A DNA stretch of 59,176 nt, taken from Candidatus Gastranaerophilales bacterium. Its GTDB lineage: Bacteria > Cyanobacteriota > Vampirovibrionia > Gastranaerophilales > Gastranaerophilaceae. Location: contig CALVFT010000007.1 in NCBI GenBank assembly GCA_944326915.1, positions 1-59,176 on the forward strand, read 5' to 3'. The notes under the pieces are model-generated. The model was not told the DNA's origin. It made no database searches and saw only the letters and a list, made by a program, of their open reading frames with translations. Every line of letters starts with the position of its first letter. The stretch's first letter is position 1. This document shows, piece by piece, positions 43,536-51,854 of the stretch. The translations under genes and the position numbers were made by a program.

Positions 43536-44864
43536 ATGACAGAATTTATATCAAATTATGGCATGATTATATCTGGAGCTATTTTACTAATTGCTTATAT
43601 ATTCATAGCTACAGAAAAAATTCAAAAATCAGTTGTTGCATTAGTTGGAGCATCACTTACTTTATTACTTGGTTTATTACCTTTTCATGGGCATTATGAC
43701 ACAGCCACAGGAACTTATGTAAAATCGGTATTTGACTACATTGAATTTGAAGTGATATTTTTACTTATCGGAATGATGATTATCGTCCATATTGCAAGTA
43801 AAAGCGGTGTATTCAAATGGATGGCTATAAAACTGCTTCACTATACAAAAGGGCATCCAAAGATGGTACTTTTTGTACTGGCTGCTTTTACAGCCGTTGC
43901 ATCAGCTTTTTTAGACAATGTAACAACAGTTGTTTTAATGATGCCTGTTACATTTATTATTGCAAAAGAATTTGACACTGATCCTGTTCCATTTTTAATT
44001 ACAGAAGTATTAGCGTCAAATATTGGAGGAACAGCTACATTAATTGGAGATCCTCCAAACATTATCATTGGAGCTAAAGCTGGGCTTAGTTTTACTGATT
44101 TCTTAATAGAACTTACAGACATCGTAACATTGATATTCATTGTATGCGTATCTATTTTGATATTTTTATTCAGAAAACAATTAAAGGCAACTCCTGAAAA
44201 AATGGAACATATTGCCAAATTGGATAACTCTCATACAATAACAGATAAAAACTTAATGATTAGATCTATGATAACTTTGATCCTAGTAATATTGGGATTT
44301 GTTACTCATGATATCACTCATATTGATGCCTATGTATTTGCTATGGCTGGAGCAAGTTTCTTGCTACTATTTGAAAAGCCTAAAGAAATATATAAAGATG
44401 TAGAATGGCTTACAATATTCTTTTTTGTTGGATTATTCATAATTATTGGAGGCTTTGAGGCAAATGGAGGAATAAGTTTCTTGGCAGATAAACTTATTCA
44501 GTTTACTCAAGGCAGCCTAACAAACGCAACAATGCTTATTGTGTGGGGATCTGGAATCCTTTCAGGCATAGTAGATAACATTCCTTACACAGCTACAATG
44601 GCACCTCTTATCGCGCAAGTACAACATACGCTACCATACACCGGTGAAGGCCATCACCCTCTTTGGTGGGCATTATCACTTGGGGCTTGCCTTGGAGGGA
44701 ACCTAACCATAATAGGAGCTGCTGCAAACGTAATTGTATCTGAAACAGCTACTGTAAAAGGACATCCAATATCATTTATGAGATTTATGAAATACGGAGC
44801 TCTTGTCACTTTTATTTCATTGACTTTGAGCTCTGCTTATCTGTATTTTAAATACTTACATTAA
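43536..44864 (+). CDS. Ion transporter of the ArsB/NhaD/CitM superfamily
   Basis: 442 residues, about 11-12 spans. The two inverted halves each carry a signature: ASNIGGTATLIGDPPNIIIGA (about 164-184) and the discontinuous-helix region SGILSGIVDNIPYTATMAPL (about 345-364) with LGACLGGNLTIIGAAANVI near 390. The DPPN and DNIPYTA motifs place it with ArsB/P-protein/NhaD-type permeases. It could export Na+ in exchange for H+, or carry an anion; sequence alone does not decide. No arsenic resistance genes are near. Long leader upstream, terminator after. Confidence 0.87.
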   Translation: MTEFISNYGMIISGAILLIAYIFIATEKIQKSVVALVGASLTLLLGLLPFHGHYDTATGTYVKSVFDYIEFEVIFLLIGMMIIVHIASKSGVFKWMAIKLLHYTKGHPKMVLFVLAAFTAVASAFLDNVTTVVLMMPVTFIIAKEFDTDPVPFLITEVLASNIGGTATLIGDPPNIIIGAKAGLSFTDFLIELTDIVTLIFIVCVSILIFLFRKQLKATPEKMEHIAKLDNSHTITDKNLMIRSMITLILVILGFVTHDITHIDAYVFAMAGASFLLLFEKPKEIYKDVEWLTIFFFVGLFIIIGGFEANGGISFLADKLIQFTQGSLTNATMLIVWGSGILSGIVDNIPYTATMAPLIAQVQHTLPYTGEGHHPLWWALSLGACLGGNLTIIGAAANVIVSETATVKGHPISFMRFMKYGALVTFISLTLSSAYLYFKYLH

Positions 44865-44885
44865 TAAAACTATGTATAACTATCT

Positions 44886-44911
44886 GACCGCAGAAATGCG
44901 GTCTTTTTTTT
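44886..44911 (+). terminator. Intrinsic terminator after the transporter gene
   Basis: Perfect GACCGCA/TGCGGTC stem with GAAA tetraloop, followed by eight T. Confidence 0.95.
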
Positions 44912-45824
44912 AATTCGTAGAAATAGAATCCATTTTTTCTTCGTTTTGAACTAGTTTTATTAATTCCATTACGCCTTCATATTTATCATAATCCTCTTTT
45001 GTAAGCGATAAATTTTTAGCTTGTTCAAAGTCCATTATAGCGTGTTTGTAATCCTTAATGAATATATATGAAATACCTCTCAAAAAATATGCATCTGAAT
45101 CTTTAGAATTTAATGCAATAGCATTCGAATAATCCTGAACAGCCCCTGCATAATCATTTAAATTCCATTTTATACTTGCACGATTAAAGTAAGCATTTGC
45201 ATACTCAGGATTTAGAGCAATTACGTTTGTATAATCTTTAATTGCAGCATCATAATTATTCATTTGCCACTCACAACCGGCTTTGTAATAATAAGCTTCT
45301 GCATTTTTATTATCAAAACTCAATACATGATTAAAGTCTTCTATTGCAGCAAGAAAATTCGATATTTCTTTATAACACAAACCTCTATTTAAATAAGCAT
45401 ATGAATTTTTCGGATTGAATGATATTTCTTTATTCAAATCCTCGATCGCTCCTTCAAAGTCATTCATTTCTTTTCTGGAAAGACCTCTCATATAGTAAGC
45501 ATTTTTTATATTCGGATTTATTTGTATAGTCTGAGAAAAATCCTCTACAGCACCTTTAAAATCACTAACTTTAGCTCTAGCTAAGCCTCTTGCCCAATAT
45601 GCTTGAGCTAAATTTCCATCAATAGATATCGCTTTATTAAAATCTGCAATAGCTCCAACATAATCATTTATACTTCCTTTAGCAACACCACTTTGAAAAT
45701 ATACATGAGCACCATTTTGATTTCCTTGAGATGTTTTAGCGTCAGAAGTTTCTGTAGCTGCACTACAAGAATTCAAAAATGCTGATATTACAATCATAAA
45801 AACAATAATAAATATTCTCTGCAT
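44910..45824 (-). CDS. TPR-repeat lipoprotein
   Basis: 304 residues from the ATG at 45824 (GGTGAG ribosome site); the frame continues 21 bases upstream to a TTG but without a signal. The signal peptide ends in a lipobox AFLNSC, so the cysteine at about 20 is probably lipidated. The rest is seven or more TPR units of the form YxxAIxDFxxAIxxNPxxAxAYxxRG. A membrane-attached periplasmic scaffold; partner unknown. Confidence 0.87.
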   Translation of the reverse strand: MQRIFIIVFMIVISAFLNSCSAATETSDAKTSQGNQNGAHVYFQSGVAKGSINDYVGAIADFNKAISIDGNLAQAYWARGLARAKVSDFKGAVEDFSQTIQINPNIKNAYYMRGLSRKEMNDFEGAIEDLNKEISFNPKNSYAYLNRGLCYKEISNFLAAIEDFNHVLSFDNKNAEAYYYKAGCEWQMNNYDAAIKDYTNVIALNPEYANAYFNRASIKWNLNDYAGAVQDYSNAIALNSKDSDAYFLRGISYIFIKDYKHAIMDFEQAKNLSLTKEDYDKYEGVMELIKLVQNEEKMDSISTN

Positions 45825-45932
45825 AATAACACTCTCACCAAACAAAATATCTATATTCTATCTATTATATATAAATGGGATAAACATTGTTTATACATCG
45901 TAGCACAGAAAATCAAAATTGCAACAAAAAAT

Positions 45933-46496
45933 TTACATAAATTTAAACCAATTTATCAAAGGTCTAATTTCTCCGCATTCCAGCTGATACTGTTGTGATA
46001 CACTACTTCTCAACACTCCCAAAATTGATAAATCTGACTCTATAGGATTAGCCAAACTAAGCGTATCATCTTCAGTGTTAAACACATCACTATAATTTAA
46101 TCCATACCGAACACATTCAGGTAATTTTACATACTTTGTATTCTTATCTATATAAGCAAGTCCATGAACTCTGCAAACTATTCCTCTGTAATTATATAGA
46201 GCACACTCTTTATTTAATAAAAAAGGACATTGATAAAGAAATCTTTCGCCTTCAAAATTCTTTTGTTGTTCTAACAAACTGTTAATATTCTCTCTTATTC
46301 TATCCTTTTGTTCTTTTGGCAGGCCAAGGAAACCTTGCATTAAATATTCTGCCTCTAAGCGTGAAAATGGATATTCCCCGATTTCACAACATATACTGCA
46401 ACCTTTTTTACATTTAATAAAACTCTTTTGACTGTCAAAAAAGTCCAAAAGAGTTTTATCAAATTCTTCTAAAAATTTTTCGTAACGTTTTAGCAC
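45933..46496 (-). CDS. YkgJ-like CxxxCxxCC protein (putative zinc or iron-sulfur binding)
   Basis: 187 residues. Cysteine cluster CKKGCSICCEIGEYPFSRLEAE (about 28-49), then CPFLLNKECALYNYRGIVCRVHG (about 104-126) and a further cysteine in PECVRYG; this is the YkgJ/UPF0153 pattern. The role is unknown; members have been proposed to chelate Zn or Fe-S clusters. It begins at the last base of the glycosyltransferase gene (one-base overlap), so it is cotranslated with it. Confidence 0.83.
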   Translation of the reverse strand: MLKRYEKFLEEFDKTLLDFFDSQKSFIKCKKGCSICCEIGEYPFSRLEAEYLMQGFLGLPKEQKDRIRENINSLLEQQKNFEGERFLYQCPFLLNKECALYNYRGIVCRVHGLAYIDKNTKYVKLPECVRYGLNYSDVFNTEDDTLSLANPIESDLSILGVLRSSVSQQYQLECGEIRPLINWFKFM

Positions 46497-48151
46497 TACT
46501 CACCTTTTACTAAAGTATATTTTCTACCTTCAGCTATTGTAGTATACTTTATATCTTGAGGAATATCTTTCATTTCTTTGTTTTTAAGAACAACAACTTT
46601 ATTTTTTTCTGCTAATTGTTTTCTTAAAATATCATAATCGTTTTCAACTTGATAATCAATATTGGCACCATAATAGTACAATAAAGAAAATCTTCTGCTA
46701 AAACCGAAAGACGCTAATTTATCTCCGTTATCTTTAGCTAATTGAGCAAATTCGATTAAATCATTTTGCCCAAACTTATAATCAATATTAAAAAATTGTT
46801 TTGTACCAAAAGCTGACAAAGCTGCCATAAATATGGCATATACTAAAAATAAACTAAATCTTTTATCTTTTTTAGTTAAAACTATACTTGCAACACCAGC
46901 TAATCCAAGAAGTGATATACATAGCCACTTTGCAGGCAAAATATCTAAATATAACCCAACCGGCAAATACAAAGGTGTAAATACTGCAGCCACAGAAGCA
47001 AGAACAAAAATACTTCCCAACATATAAGCTGAAATATTTATTGGTCGAGAATACATATTATTTTCAATATAATCTTTCCATACTCCACCTAAAATACAAG
47101 CAGAAAAGAAATACACAGGCAAAATGTATGTTATCAACTTAGTACTAGAAGAAGAAAAGAAAAGAAAAGTAACTATTAAACCAACCCAGTTAAATAACAG
47201 AAACTTTTGTTCTTGTGATAATAAAGATATATCAAACTTCTTAACCTTCAATCCTTTTAATTTACTTATACCAACAGCTAAAGCTGAAAGAATCCAAGGG
47301 AAAAATCCCCATAAAAAAGTCAAAAAGTAAAAATAAAATGGTTGTTTTCTTCCTATTTCATTAGAATTAATAAATCTTTCTAAATGGTGCTTTATTATGT
47401 ATTCTCTAAAGAATAGAGGATCATGGATTTTAAACATAATTAAGTGCCAAGGAAGAACAATCAAAAAGAACAAAATAAAACCAACTATAAAATATTGAGG
47501 TCTAAATATCTCTTTAAATCTTTTATTAATAATACTCACAAAAAACATTGTCCCAAAAGGCACAACAAATCCAGGAATTCCTTTGGCCATGACAGCTAAA
47601 CCTGAAAAAATATAAAATAACCACCAAAAATATTTTTTATTATTTTCAGCCACAAATTGAGTTAAAAATCCAAACATTACAGAAAAGCCAACACAAGTGG
47701 ATACCACAATATCCAAAATTGCAAATTTTGCAAGAATTATAAATTCCAAACTTGTCGCTAATATCAAAGCTGAAATTAGGCCAAACTTTCTTGAAACAAC
47801 TTTTCTTCCAGTAAAATAAACAAGTAAAGTAGACAAAAATCCATACAGCGCAACAGGGAAACGTGCAGTAAACTCATTTACTTTTCCAAAAATTGCAAAA
47901 GAAATACACTCTCCCCAAAAATATAGAGGCGGTTTTTCAAAGAAATAATCACCATTCAAATACAAAGTAAGAAAATCTTTGGAATGGAACATATCTCGCG
48001 ACATCGCAACATAACGAGTTTCATCTACATCCATAAGTGCATAATTACCAATATTATGGAAAAATATAAAATAACATATCAAACAAAGTCCCAAAATAGT
48101 AAAAATTTCAATATGAGATTTTATATAATCAAAAACTTTTTGCATACTCAA
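46496..48151 (-). CDS. ArnT-like membrane glycosyltransferase (GT83/PMT family)
   Basis: 551 residues, about 12 spans. The catalytic loop near the N-terminus has MDVDETRYVAMSRDMFHSKD (acidic DxDE) and GDYFFEKPPLYFW, both hallmarks of ArnT/PMT-type enzymes that use lipid-linked sugars. The C-terminus is a periplasmic tail ending in KVVVLKNKEMKD. It probably modifies lipid A or another cell-envelope acceptor, which fits the Lpt genes elsewhere in the window. GGGAG lies 5 bases before a TTG (48151) and 11 before an ATG (48145); either could be the start. Confidence 0.88.
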   Translation of the reverse strand: MSMQKVFDYIKSHIEIFTILGLCLICYFIFFHNIGNYALMDVDETRYVAMSRDMFHSKDFLTLYLNGDYFFEKPPLYFWGECISFAIFGKVNEFTARFPVALYGFLSTLLVYFTGRKVVSRKFGLISALILATSLEFIILAKFAILDIVVSTCVGFSVMFGFLTQFVAENNKKYFWWLFYIFSGLAVMAKGIPGFVVPFGTMFFVSIINKRFKEIFRPQYFIVGFILFFLIVLPWHLIMFKIHDPLFFREYIIKHHLERFINSNEIGRKQPFYFYFLTFLWGFFPWILSALAVGISKLKGLKVKKFDISLLSQEQKFLLFNWVGLIVTFLFFSSSSTKLITYILPVYFFSACILGGVWKDYIENNMYSRPINISAYMLGSIFVLASVAAVFTPLYLPVGLYLDILPAKWLCISLLGLAGVASIVLTKKDKRFSLFLVYAIFMAALSAFGTKQFFNIDYKFGQNDLIEFAQLAKDNGDKLASFGFSRRFSLLYYYGANIDYQVENDYDILRKQLAEKNKVVVLKNKEMKDIPQDIKYTTIAEGRKYTLVKGE

Positions 48152-48215
48152 AAATTCTCCCTAATCTTATCCCATTGAATTATACATTAATAAAGAAAAA
48201 AAATACATAAAATAG

Positions 48216-48244
48216 TTGCAAAACTTAAAAATATAGTGTAGAAT
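48216..48244 (+). promoter_or_regulatory. Promoter of the carbonic anhydrase gene, predicted leaderless
   Basis: TTGCAA (48216-48221), 17-base spacer, TAGAAT (48239-48244), then 7 bases to the ATG at 48252. No ribosome site. Confidence 0.65.
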
Positions 48245-48251
48245 TTTCTTT

Positions 48252-48860
48252 ATGAAAAATTTATTTAATATTCCTGAAAACATTTCAGAAGAAGCTAAAA
48301 AAGAGCTTAAAAAATTATTAAAAGGTAATCAAAATTTTGTAAACGGACAGCCAACCCTAAAAAATATTTGTCCTGAAACTTTAAGGAAATACGCATTCCA
48401 CCAAGAGCCTTACGCCTGTGTACTTACCTGCTCAGATTCAAGAGTAGTACCTGAAATTATTTTTGACTGCGGAATAGGTGAAATTTTTGTAGTTAGAGTT
48501 GCTGGTATGACTACAGGGCCAAATATTATTGAAAGCGTTGAATATGCAGTCAAGTGTCTTAAGGTTCCGGTTGTAATTCTTCTCGGGCACGATGATTGTG
48601 GAGTTATGAAATACGCAAATGAAGGATATCCAGATGAACCTAAATATTTTAAATCACTAATGAATTGTGTATATCCAGTATTTGAAGGTGAAACAGAAAA
48701 AGCAGACTCAAATACAGTTGCAAAAAAACATACTCACCTTGTTGAAAAAGTTTTAAAAGAGAAATCTGAAATTATTAGAAATGCTGTGGAAACTGGTCAA
48801 ACAGCCTTGATAAATTGTCACTTTGATCATTCTACAGGCATTGTAAGCATAATTGATTAA
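48252..48860 (+). CDS. Beta-class carbonic anhydrase
   Basis: 202 residues. Zinc ligands and the Asp-Arg pair are all present: C60, D62 and R64 in CSDSRV, H113 and C116 in GHDDCG. IGEIFVVRVAGMT and the C-terminal NCHFDHSTGIVSIID are typical. Cytosolic; interconverts CO2 and bicarbonate, probably to supply carboxylation reactions. No carboxysome genes are near. Single-gene unit with its own promoter and terminator. Confidence 0.95.
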   Translation: MKNLFNIPENISEEAKKELKKLLKGNQNFVNGQPTLKNICPETLRKYAFHQEPYACVLTCSDSRVVPEIIFDCGIGEIFVVRVAGMTTGPNIIESVEYAVKCLKVPVVILLGHDDCGVMKYANEGYPDEPKYFKSLMNCVYPVFEGETEKADSNTVAKKHTHLVEKVLKEKSEIIRNAVETGQTALINCHFDHSTGIVSIID

Positions 48861-48893
48861 AAAAAAGCTCTGAATAATTTCAGAGCTTTTTTA
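48860..48893 (+). terminator. Intrinsic terminator after the carbonic anhydrase gene
   Basis: GCTCTGA/TCAGAGC stem with a 6-base loop, A-tract before and six T after. It lies 23 bases from the convergent flavodiiron gene and could serve both. Confidence 0.9.
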
Positions 48894-48915
48894 TTATTTA
48901 TAAAATCAGCATATT

Positions 48916-50103
48916 CTATACAATTGCTGCACTTTTATTTTTTTCATAGATAGCTTCTATCATAGCATCTAGTTTTGCAAAATCTTCTTCTCTTGGTTTT
49001 CCTTTTACTAATACAGGTTCAATTACATCCAATTTTAGTCCTGCAAGCATTTCTCCAAGTTTTCCAAAAAGATTTCCACCCCATCCATAAGAACCTACAA
49101 ACGTAGCGAATTTTGCTTTTGGCCTCAATACTCCAGCTAAATATGCAATATTTGCAGCCATTGGGTGAGGTCCAGCTAGAACCATAGAACTTCCCAATAC
49201 AATAGTAGAAGCATCTACAAGTCCCATAGCTAAATTTCCAAGGTCTCCATCTACAATATCAAATTTCATTGTATGAATACCTTTAGCTTCCAATCCTTTT
49301 ACTAGATAATCAATCATTTCTTCTGTACTGCCATACATTGATACATATGGAAGTAAGACAAGATTTTTGCACTCATCTGCAGACCAATCTTCATATGCAT
49401 CAAGAATAAATGAAGGATTTTTATACACAGGACCGTGACTAGGTAAAATCATTTCAGGCTTGATTTCTTCCTTAATCATTTTTGTATATTTTTTGCACAT
49501 AGTGCGGAATGGCATCATAATTTCAGCATAATAACGTTTTGCACTGTTATATAAAACTTCATCTTCTGGTGCAAACACATCATTAAATGTATAGTGCGCA
49601 CCTAAAAAGTCACAAGTACAAAGTAAGTTATCTTCTACAATGTAAGTAAACATTGTATCAGGCCAATGAACTCCAGGAGCTAAAATAAATCTTAAAGTTT
49701 TATCTCCTAAAGAAATTTCTTCTTTATCAGCAATTACGCGGATTTTTTCTGCCGGAACATGAAGCATTTCTTTTATATTTTCAGCGCATTTTGCGTTTGT
49801 GATAACAATAGCATTAGGATATTTTTCCAATAATCTTGGTATTGAACCTGAATGATCTTGTTCTCCGTGATTTGCAATAATATAATCAACTTTTCCTATA
49901 CGGTTTTCATCCAAACGTTTAACATATTCTGATGTTTTTGGCGGATACATAGTATCAATTATTGCAGTTTTTTCACTACCTTTTACAAGGTATGAATTGT
50001 AGCTTGTACCATGCTCCAAAGGAATCAACTCATCAAAAATTCTTCTATCACAATCATTCAATCCACAATAAAAAACATTGTTTTTAATTTCTTGAAATTT
50101 CAT
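48916..50103 (-). CDS. Flavodiiron protein (A-type, FprA-like)
   Basis: 395 residues. The metallo-beta-lactamase-like part carries a complete diiron set: H79, E81, D83 and H84 in NHGEQDHSGS, H146 in PGVHWPDTM, D165 in TCDFLGAH and a His in LPSHGPV. The flavodoxin part starts near 250 (VSMYGSTEEMIDYL). Reduces O2 to water or NO to N2O using electrons from rubredoxin. No fused reductase domain, unlike cyanobacterial Flv1-4 proteins. Lies 37 bases after rubrerythrin, with an AAAGGAG site. Confidence 0.95.
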   Translation of the reverse strand: MKFQEIKNNVFYCGLNDCDRRIFDELIPLEHGTSYNSYLVKGSEKTAIIDTMYPPKTSEYVKRLDENRIGKVDYIIANHGEQDHSGSIPRLLEKYPNAIVITNAKCAENIKEMLHVPAEKIRVIADKEEISLGDKTLRFILAPGVHWPDTMFTYIVEDNLLCTCDFLGAHYTFNDVFAPEDEVLYNSAKRYYAEIMMPFRTMCKKYTKMIKEEIKPEMILPSHGPVYKNPSFILDAYEDWSADECKNLVLLPYVSMYGSTEEMIDYLVKGLEAKGIHTMKFDIVDGDLGNLAMGLVDASTIVLGSSMVLAGPHPMAANIAYLAGVLRPKAKFATFVGSYGWGGNLFGKLGEMLAGLKLDVIEPVLVKGKPREEDFAKLDAMIEAIYEKNKSAAIV

Positions 50104-50140
50104 TCAAATTTCTCCTTTACTACTTATATTTCTATATCAA

Positions 50141-50677
50141 CTATTTTTTATAAAAGAACACTTCTTCTTTCAAACATAATGGACAATACTCAGGCTCCTC
50201 TTTTTGGACAAAAACAGCACCACATGTTGAACAAACCCAATTGTATGTACCATCGTCATTTGCAGGAGCTTCATCTTCCAATTTTATTATAAGTTTTCTC
50301 ATTCTATCATAGTGAATTTTTTCAACTTCTTCTATATTTTCAAATAAACCTGAAACATGCAACAAGCCTTCTTCTTTTGCCTTTTTAGCGAATGTTTCGT
50401 ATATACCTTCAATCTCATCTTTTTCTTGTTCTAATGCATTCTTTGTGCACTCAACTAAAGTTGGATAGTTGTTATTATGAAGCCAACCAAACCACAATTT
50501 TGCATGTTCTTTTTCATGTATTGCAAAACGTCTGAATAGCTTAGCTAAATCAGAATAGCCGTACTTTTCCGCAATTAATGCATATATATCATATTCCATA
50601 CGACGTTTTGCGTTAATTTCAAATGCTTTTAATAAATTCTTCTCTGTTTCGGAATTTCTAATAACACCATTACTCAT
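50141..50677 (-). CDS. Rubrerythrin
   Basis: 178 residues. Four-helix ferritin-like domain with diiron ligands in the first two helices (KAFEINAKRRMEYDIYA; HEKEHAKLWF) and in the fourth helix (FENIEEVEKIHYDRM), then a rubredoxin domain (WVCSTCGAVFVQKEEPEYCPLC). Reduces hydrogen peroxide to water in anaerobes. First gene of the rubrerythrin-flavodiiron unit; a promoter is found upstream. Confidence 0.95.
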   Translation of the reverse strand: MSNGVIRNSETEKNLLKAFEINAKRRMEYDIYALIAEKYGYSDLAKLFRRFAIHEKEHAKLWFGWLHNNNYPTLVECTKNALEQEKDEIEGIYETFAKKAKEEGLLHVSGLFENIEEVEKIHYDRMRKLIIKLEDEAPANDDGTYNWVCSTCGAVFVQKEEPEYCPLCLKEEVFFYKK

Positions 50678-50711
50678 TAAAACAACCTCTTAAAGTTAAT
50701 TGCACAACAGC

Positions 50712-50740
50712 ATTATACTACAATGAAATTTTATTGTAAA
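50712..50740 (-). promoter_or_regulatory. Promoter of the rubrerythrin-flavodiiron operon
   Basis: On the minus strand: TTTACA (50740-50735), 17-base spacer, perfect TATAAT (50717-50712). The -35 box overlaps the end of the rubredoxin terminator. No clear 7-1-7 PerR-type box is visible here. Confidence 0.6.
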
Positions 50741-50774
50741 AAAGGACTTAAAATAAAATTCTAAGTCCTTTTTC
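50738..50774 (-). terminator. Terminator after perR-rubredoxin
   Basis: Twelve-base stem AAAAAGGACTTA/TAAGTCCTTTTT with an 11-base loop directly after the rubredoxin stop. It should separate the two minus-strand operons. Confidence 0.85.
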
Positions 50775-50778
50775 TTAA

Positions 50779-50916
50779 TTATTCTTTTTCGAACATATCT
50801 TTACCAACACCACATAAAGGACAAACATAATCTTCTGGCAAATCAGCAAAACTTACGTTGTCATTTTCTGCAGGGTCATAAACATAGTTACAAACTGTAC
50901 ATACGAATTTTTCCAT
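50779..50916 (-). CDS. Rubredoxin
   Basis: A 45-residue gene readable on the minus strand. Both iron-binding CxxC knuckles are present ([12 protein letters not shown] near residue 6 and [11 protein letters not shown] near 33), with the usual [20 protein letters not shown] lies 5 bases before the ATG. It sits 41 bases after perR with no promoter between, so it is cotranscribed with its regulator. One-electron carrier to the flavodiiron protein and rubrerythrin encoded just downstream. Confidence 0.95.
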   Translation of the reverse strand: MEKFVCTVCNYVYDPAENDNVSFADLPEDYVCPLCGVGKDMFEKE

Positions 50917-50957
50917 TTTGTCTCCTTCTACTTTTTTCTTCTACAAAATAAGGTTTG

Positions 50958-51350
50958 TTATTTATCTTCTTTTATACCTTCAAAACAATCTTTGCACAAC
51001 CCGCTAAATACGATATCATAGCTATCAATTTCAAAGCCTGTTTCTTTCTCAGTCTTTACAACAATTTGAGGTGCAACATCTGAACTTATATCAAAAACTC
51101 TTTTACACTTTTTGCAAATAAAATGATAATGTTCATGTGTATTATGATCATAGTGAGATGCTGATTCAAGCCCATCTATCTTTTTTATTAATCCTTTTTC
51201 AGCCATCTGATTGAGATTGCGATACAAAGTAGCCAGGCTTATATTAGGCTCTTTTTCCTTCAAAACAGAATATAAATATTCAGCTGTGGGATGAACTACA
51301 TTTTCCTTTAATGTTGAATATATAATTTCTCGCTGTCTTGAATAATTCAT
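50958..51350 (-). CDS. perR: Fur-family regulator, PerR type
   Basis: 130 residues. Winged-helix N-terminus (HPTAEYLYSVLKEKEPNISLATLYRNLNQMAEKGL) and C-terminal dimer domain with structural zinc cysteines C79/C82 and C119/C122. HEHYHFICKKCKRVFDIS resembles PerR HYHAICENCGKIVDF, including the aspartate that distinguishes PerR from Fur. It senses peroxide by metal-catalysed oxidation of histidines (known for PerR). Its own promoter contains a near-perfect binding box, and all its neighbours detoxify O2 or peroxide. Confidence 0.9.
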   Translation of the reverse strand: MNYSRQREIIYSTLKENVVHPTAEYLYSVLKEKEPNISLATLYRNLNQMAEKGLIKKIDGLESASHYDHNTHEHYHFICKKCKRVFDISSDVAPQIVVKTEKETGFEIDSYDIVFSGLCKDCFEGIKEDK

Positions 51351-51365
51351 TATTTACCTCATAAT

Positions 51366-51380
51366 TGATAATCATTCTCA
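51366..51380 (-). promoter_or_regulatory. Fur/PerR-type operator of perR
   Basis: TGATAAT-C-ATTCTCA, a 7-1-7 inverted repeat with one mismatch to the perfect repeat (ATTATCA). It covers the predicted start site and touches the -10 box, so bound protein would block transcription. Confidence 0.65.
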
Positions 51381-51408
51381 TTTTATATATAAATCCATTT
51401 TTTGTCAA
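51380..51408 (-). promoter_or_regulatory. Promoter of perR
   Basis: On the minus strand: consensus TTGACA (51408-51403), 17-base spacer, TAAAAT (51385-51380). The best -35 in the window. Confidence 0.75.
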
Positions 51409-51482
51409 TCCAATTTTAGCTAACTCTTAATATAAATATATATTTATGGCAATTTTTCTATATGTTTTGTTTTATCAAAAGT

Positions 51483-51764
51483 ATGACAGTTAGTGTGCAA
51501 AATAACTATAGTTCTATAAACAACATGAAAGTGCAAAGACCGAATGTTGGAGTAATTAATGCTCCAAATAACCTAAAGAAACCGGTCTTATACTCACACA
51601 TACAGGCTACAAGAGAATTTAACAAACTAGATGCAGAAGTTAATCAAAAAATAAAGAAAGCAAAACCAAAAACAAAAGATACCCCAAAAGCGGTTTATGT
51701 ATTTCTAGGACTTGGAGCATTACTTCTTTCAATACCTTTTCTTAAGAAACTCATAAAAAAATAA
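51483..51764 (+). CDS. Small unknown protein with a C-terminal membrane segment
   Basis: 93 residues from the ATG at 51483; an in-frame ATG at 51462 adds 7. Polar, asparagine-rich start, a basic linker (KIKKAKPKTKDTPK) and one hydrophobic tail segment (AVYVFLGLGALLLSIPFLKKL), so probably tail-anchored. Not recognised. No ribosome site before either ATG. TTTTAT ends 7 bases before 51483, which may be another leaderless start, but the -35 is poor. Confidence 0.6.
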   Translation: MTVSVQNNYSSINNMKVQRPNVGVINAPNNLKKPVLYSHIQATREFNKLDAEVNQKIKKAKPKTKDTPKAVYVFLGLGALLLSIPFLKKLIKK

Positions 51765-51854
51765 TTCACTATCAGGGGACTTTTTTTATGCGGGGATTTC
51801 GTGTATATTATATTTAATTTAGAAGATTTTGAAACATTTAGAAGAGAGGGGTAT

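Noticed and set aside
44910-45824. Sel1-like repeat protein
   Set aside because: The repeats are 34 residues with the TPR pattern (YxxAIxDF...NPxxAxAY), not the 36-38 residue Sel1 form.
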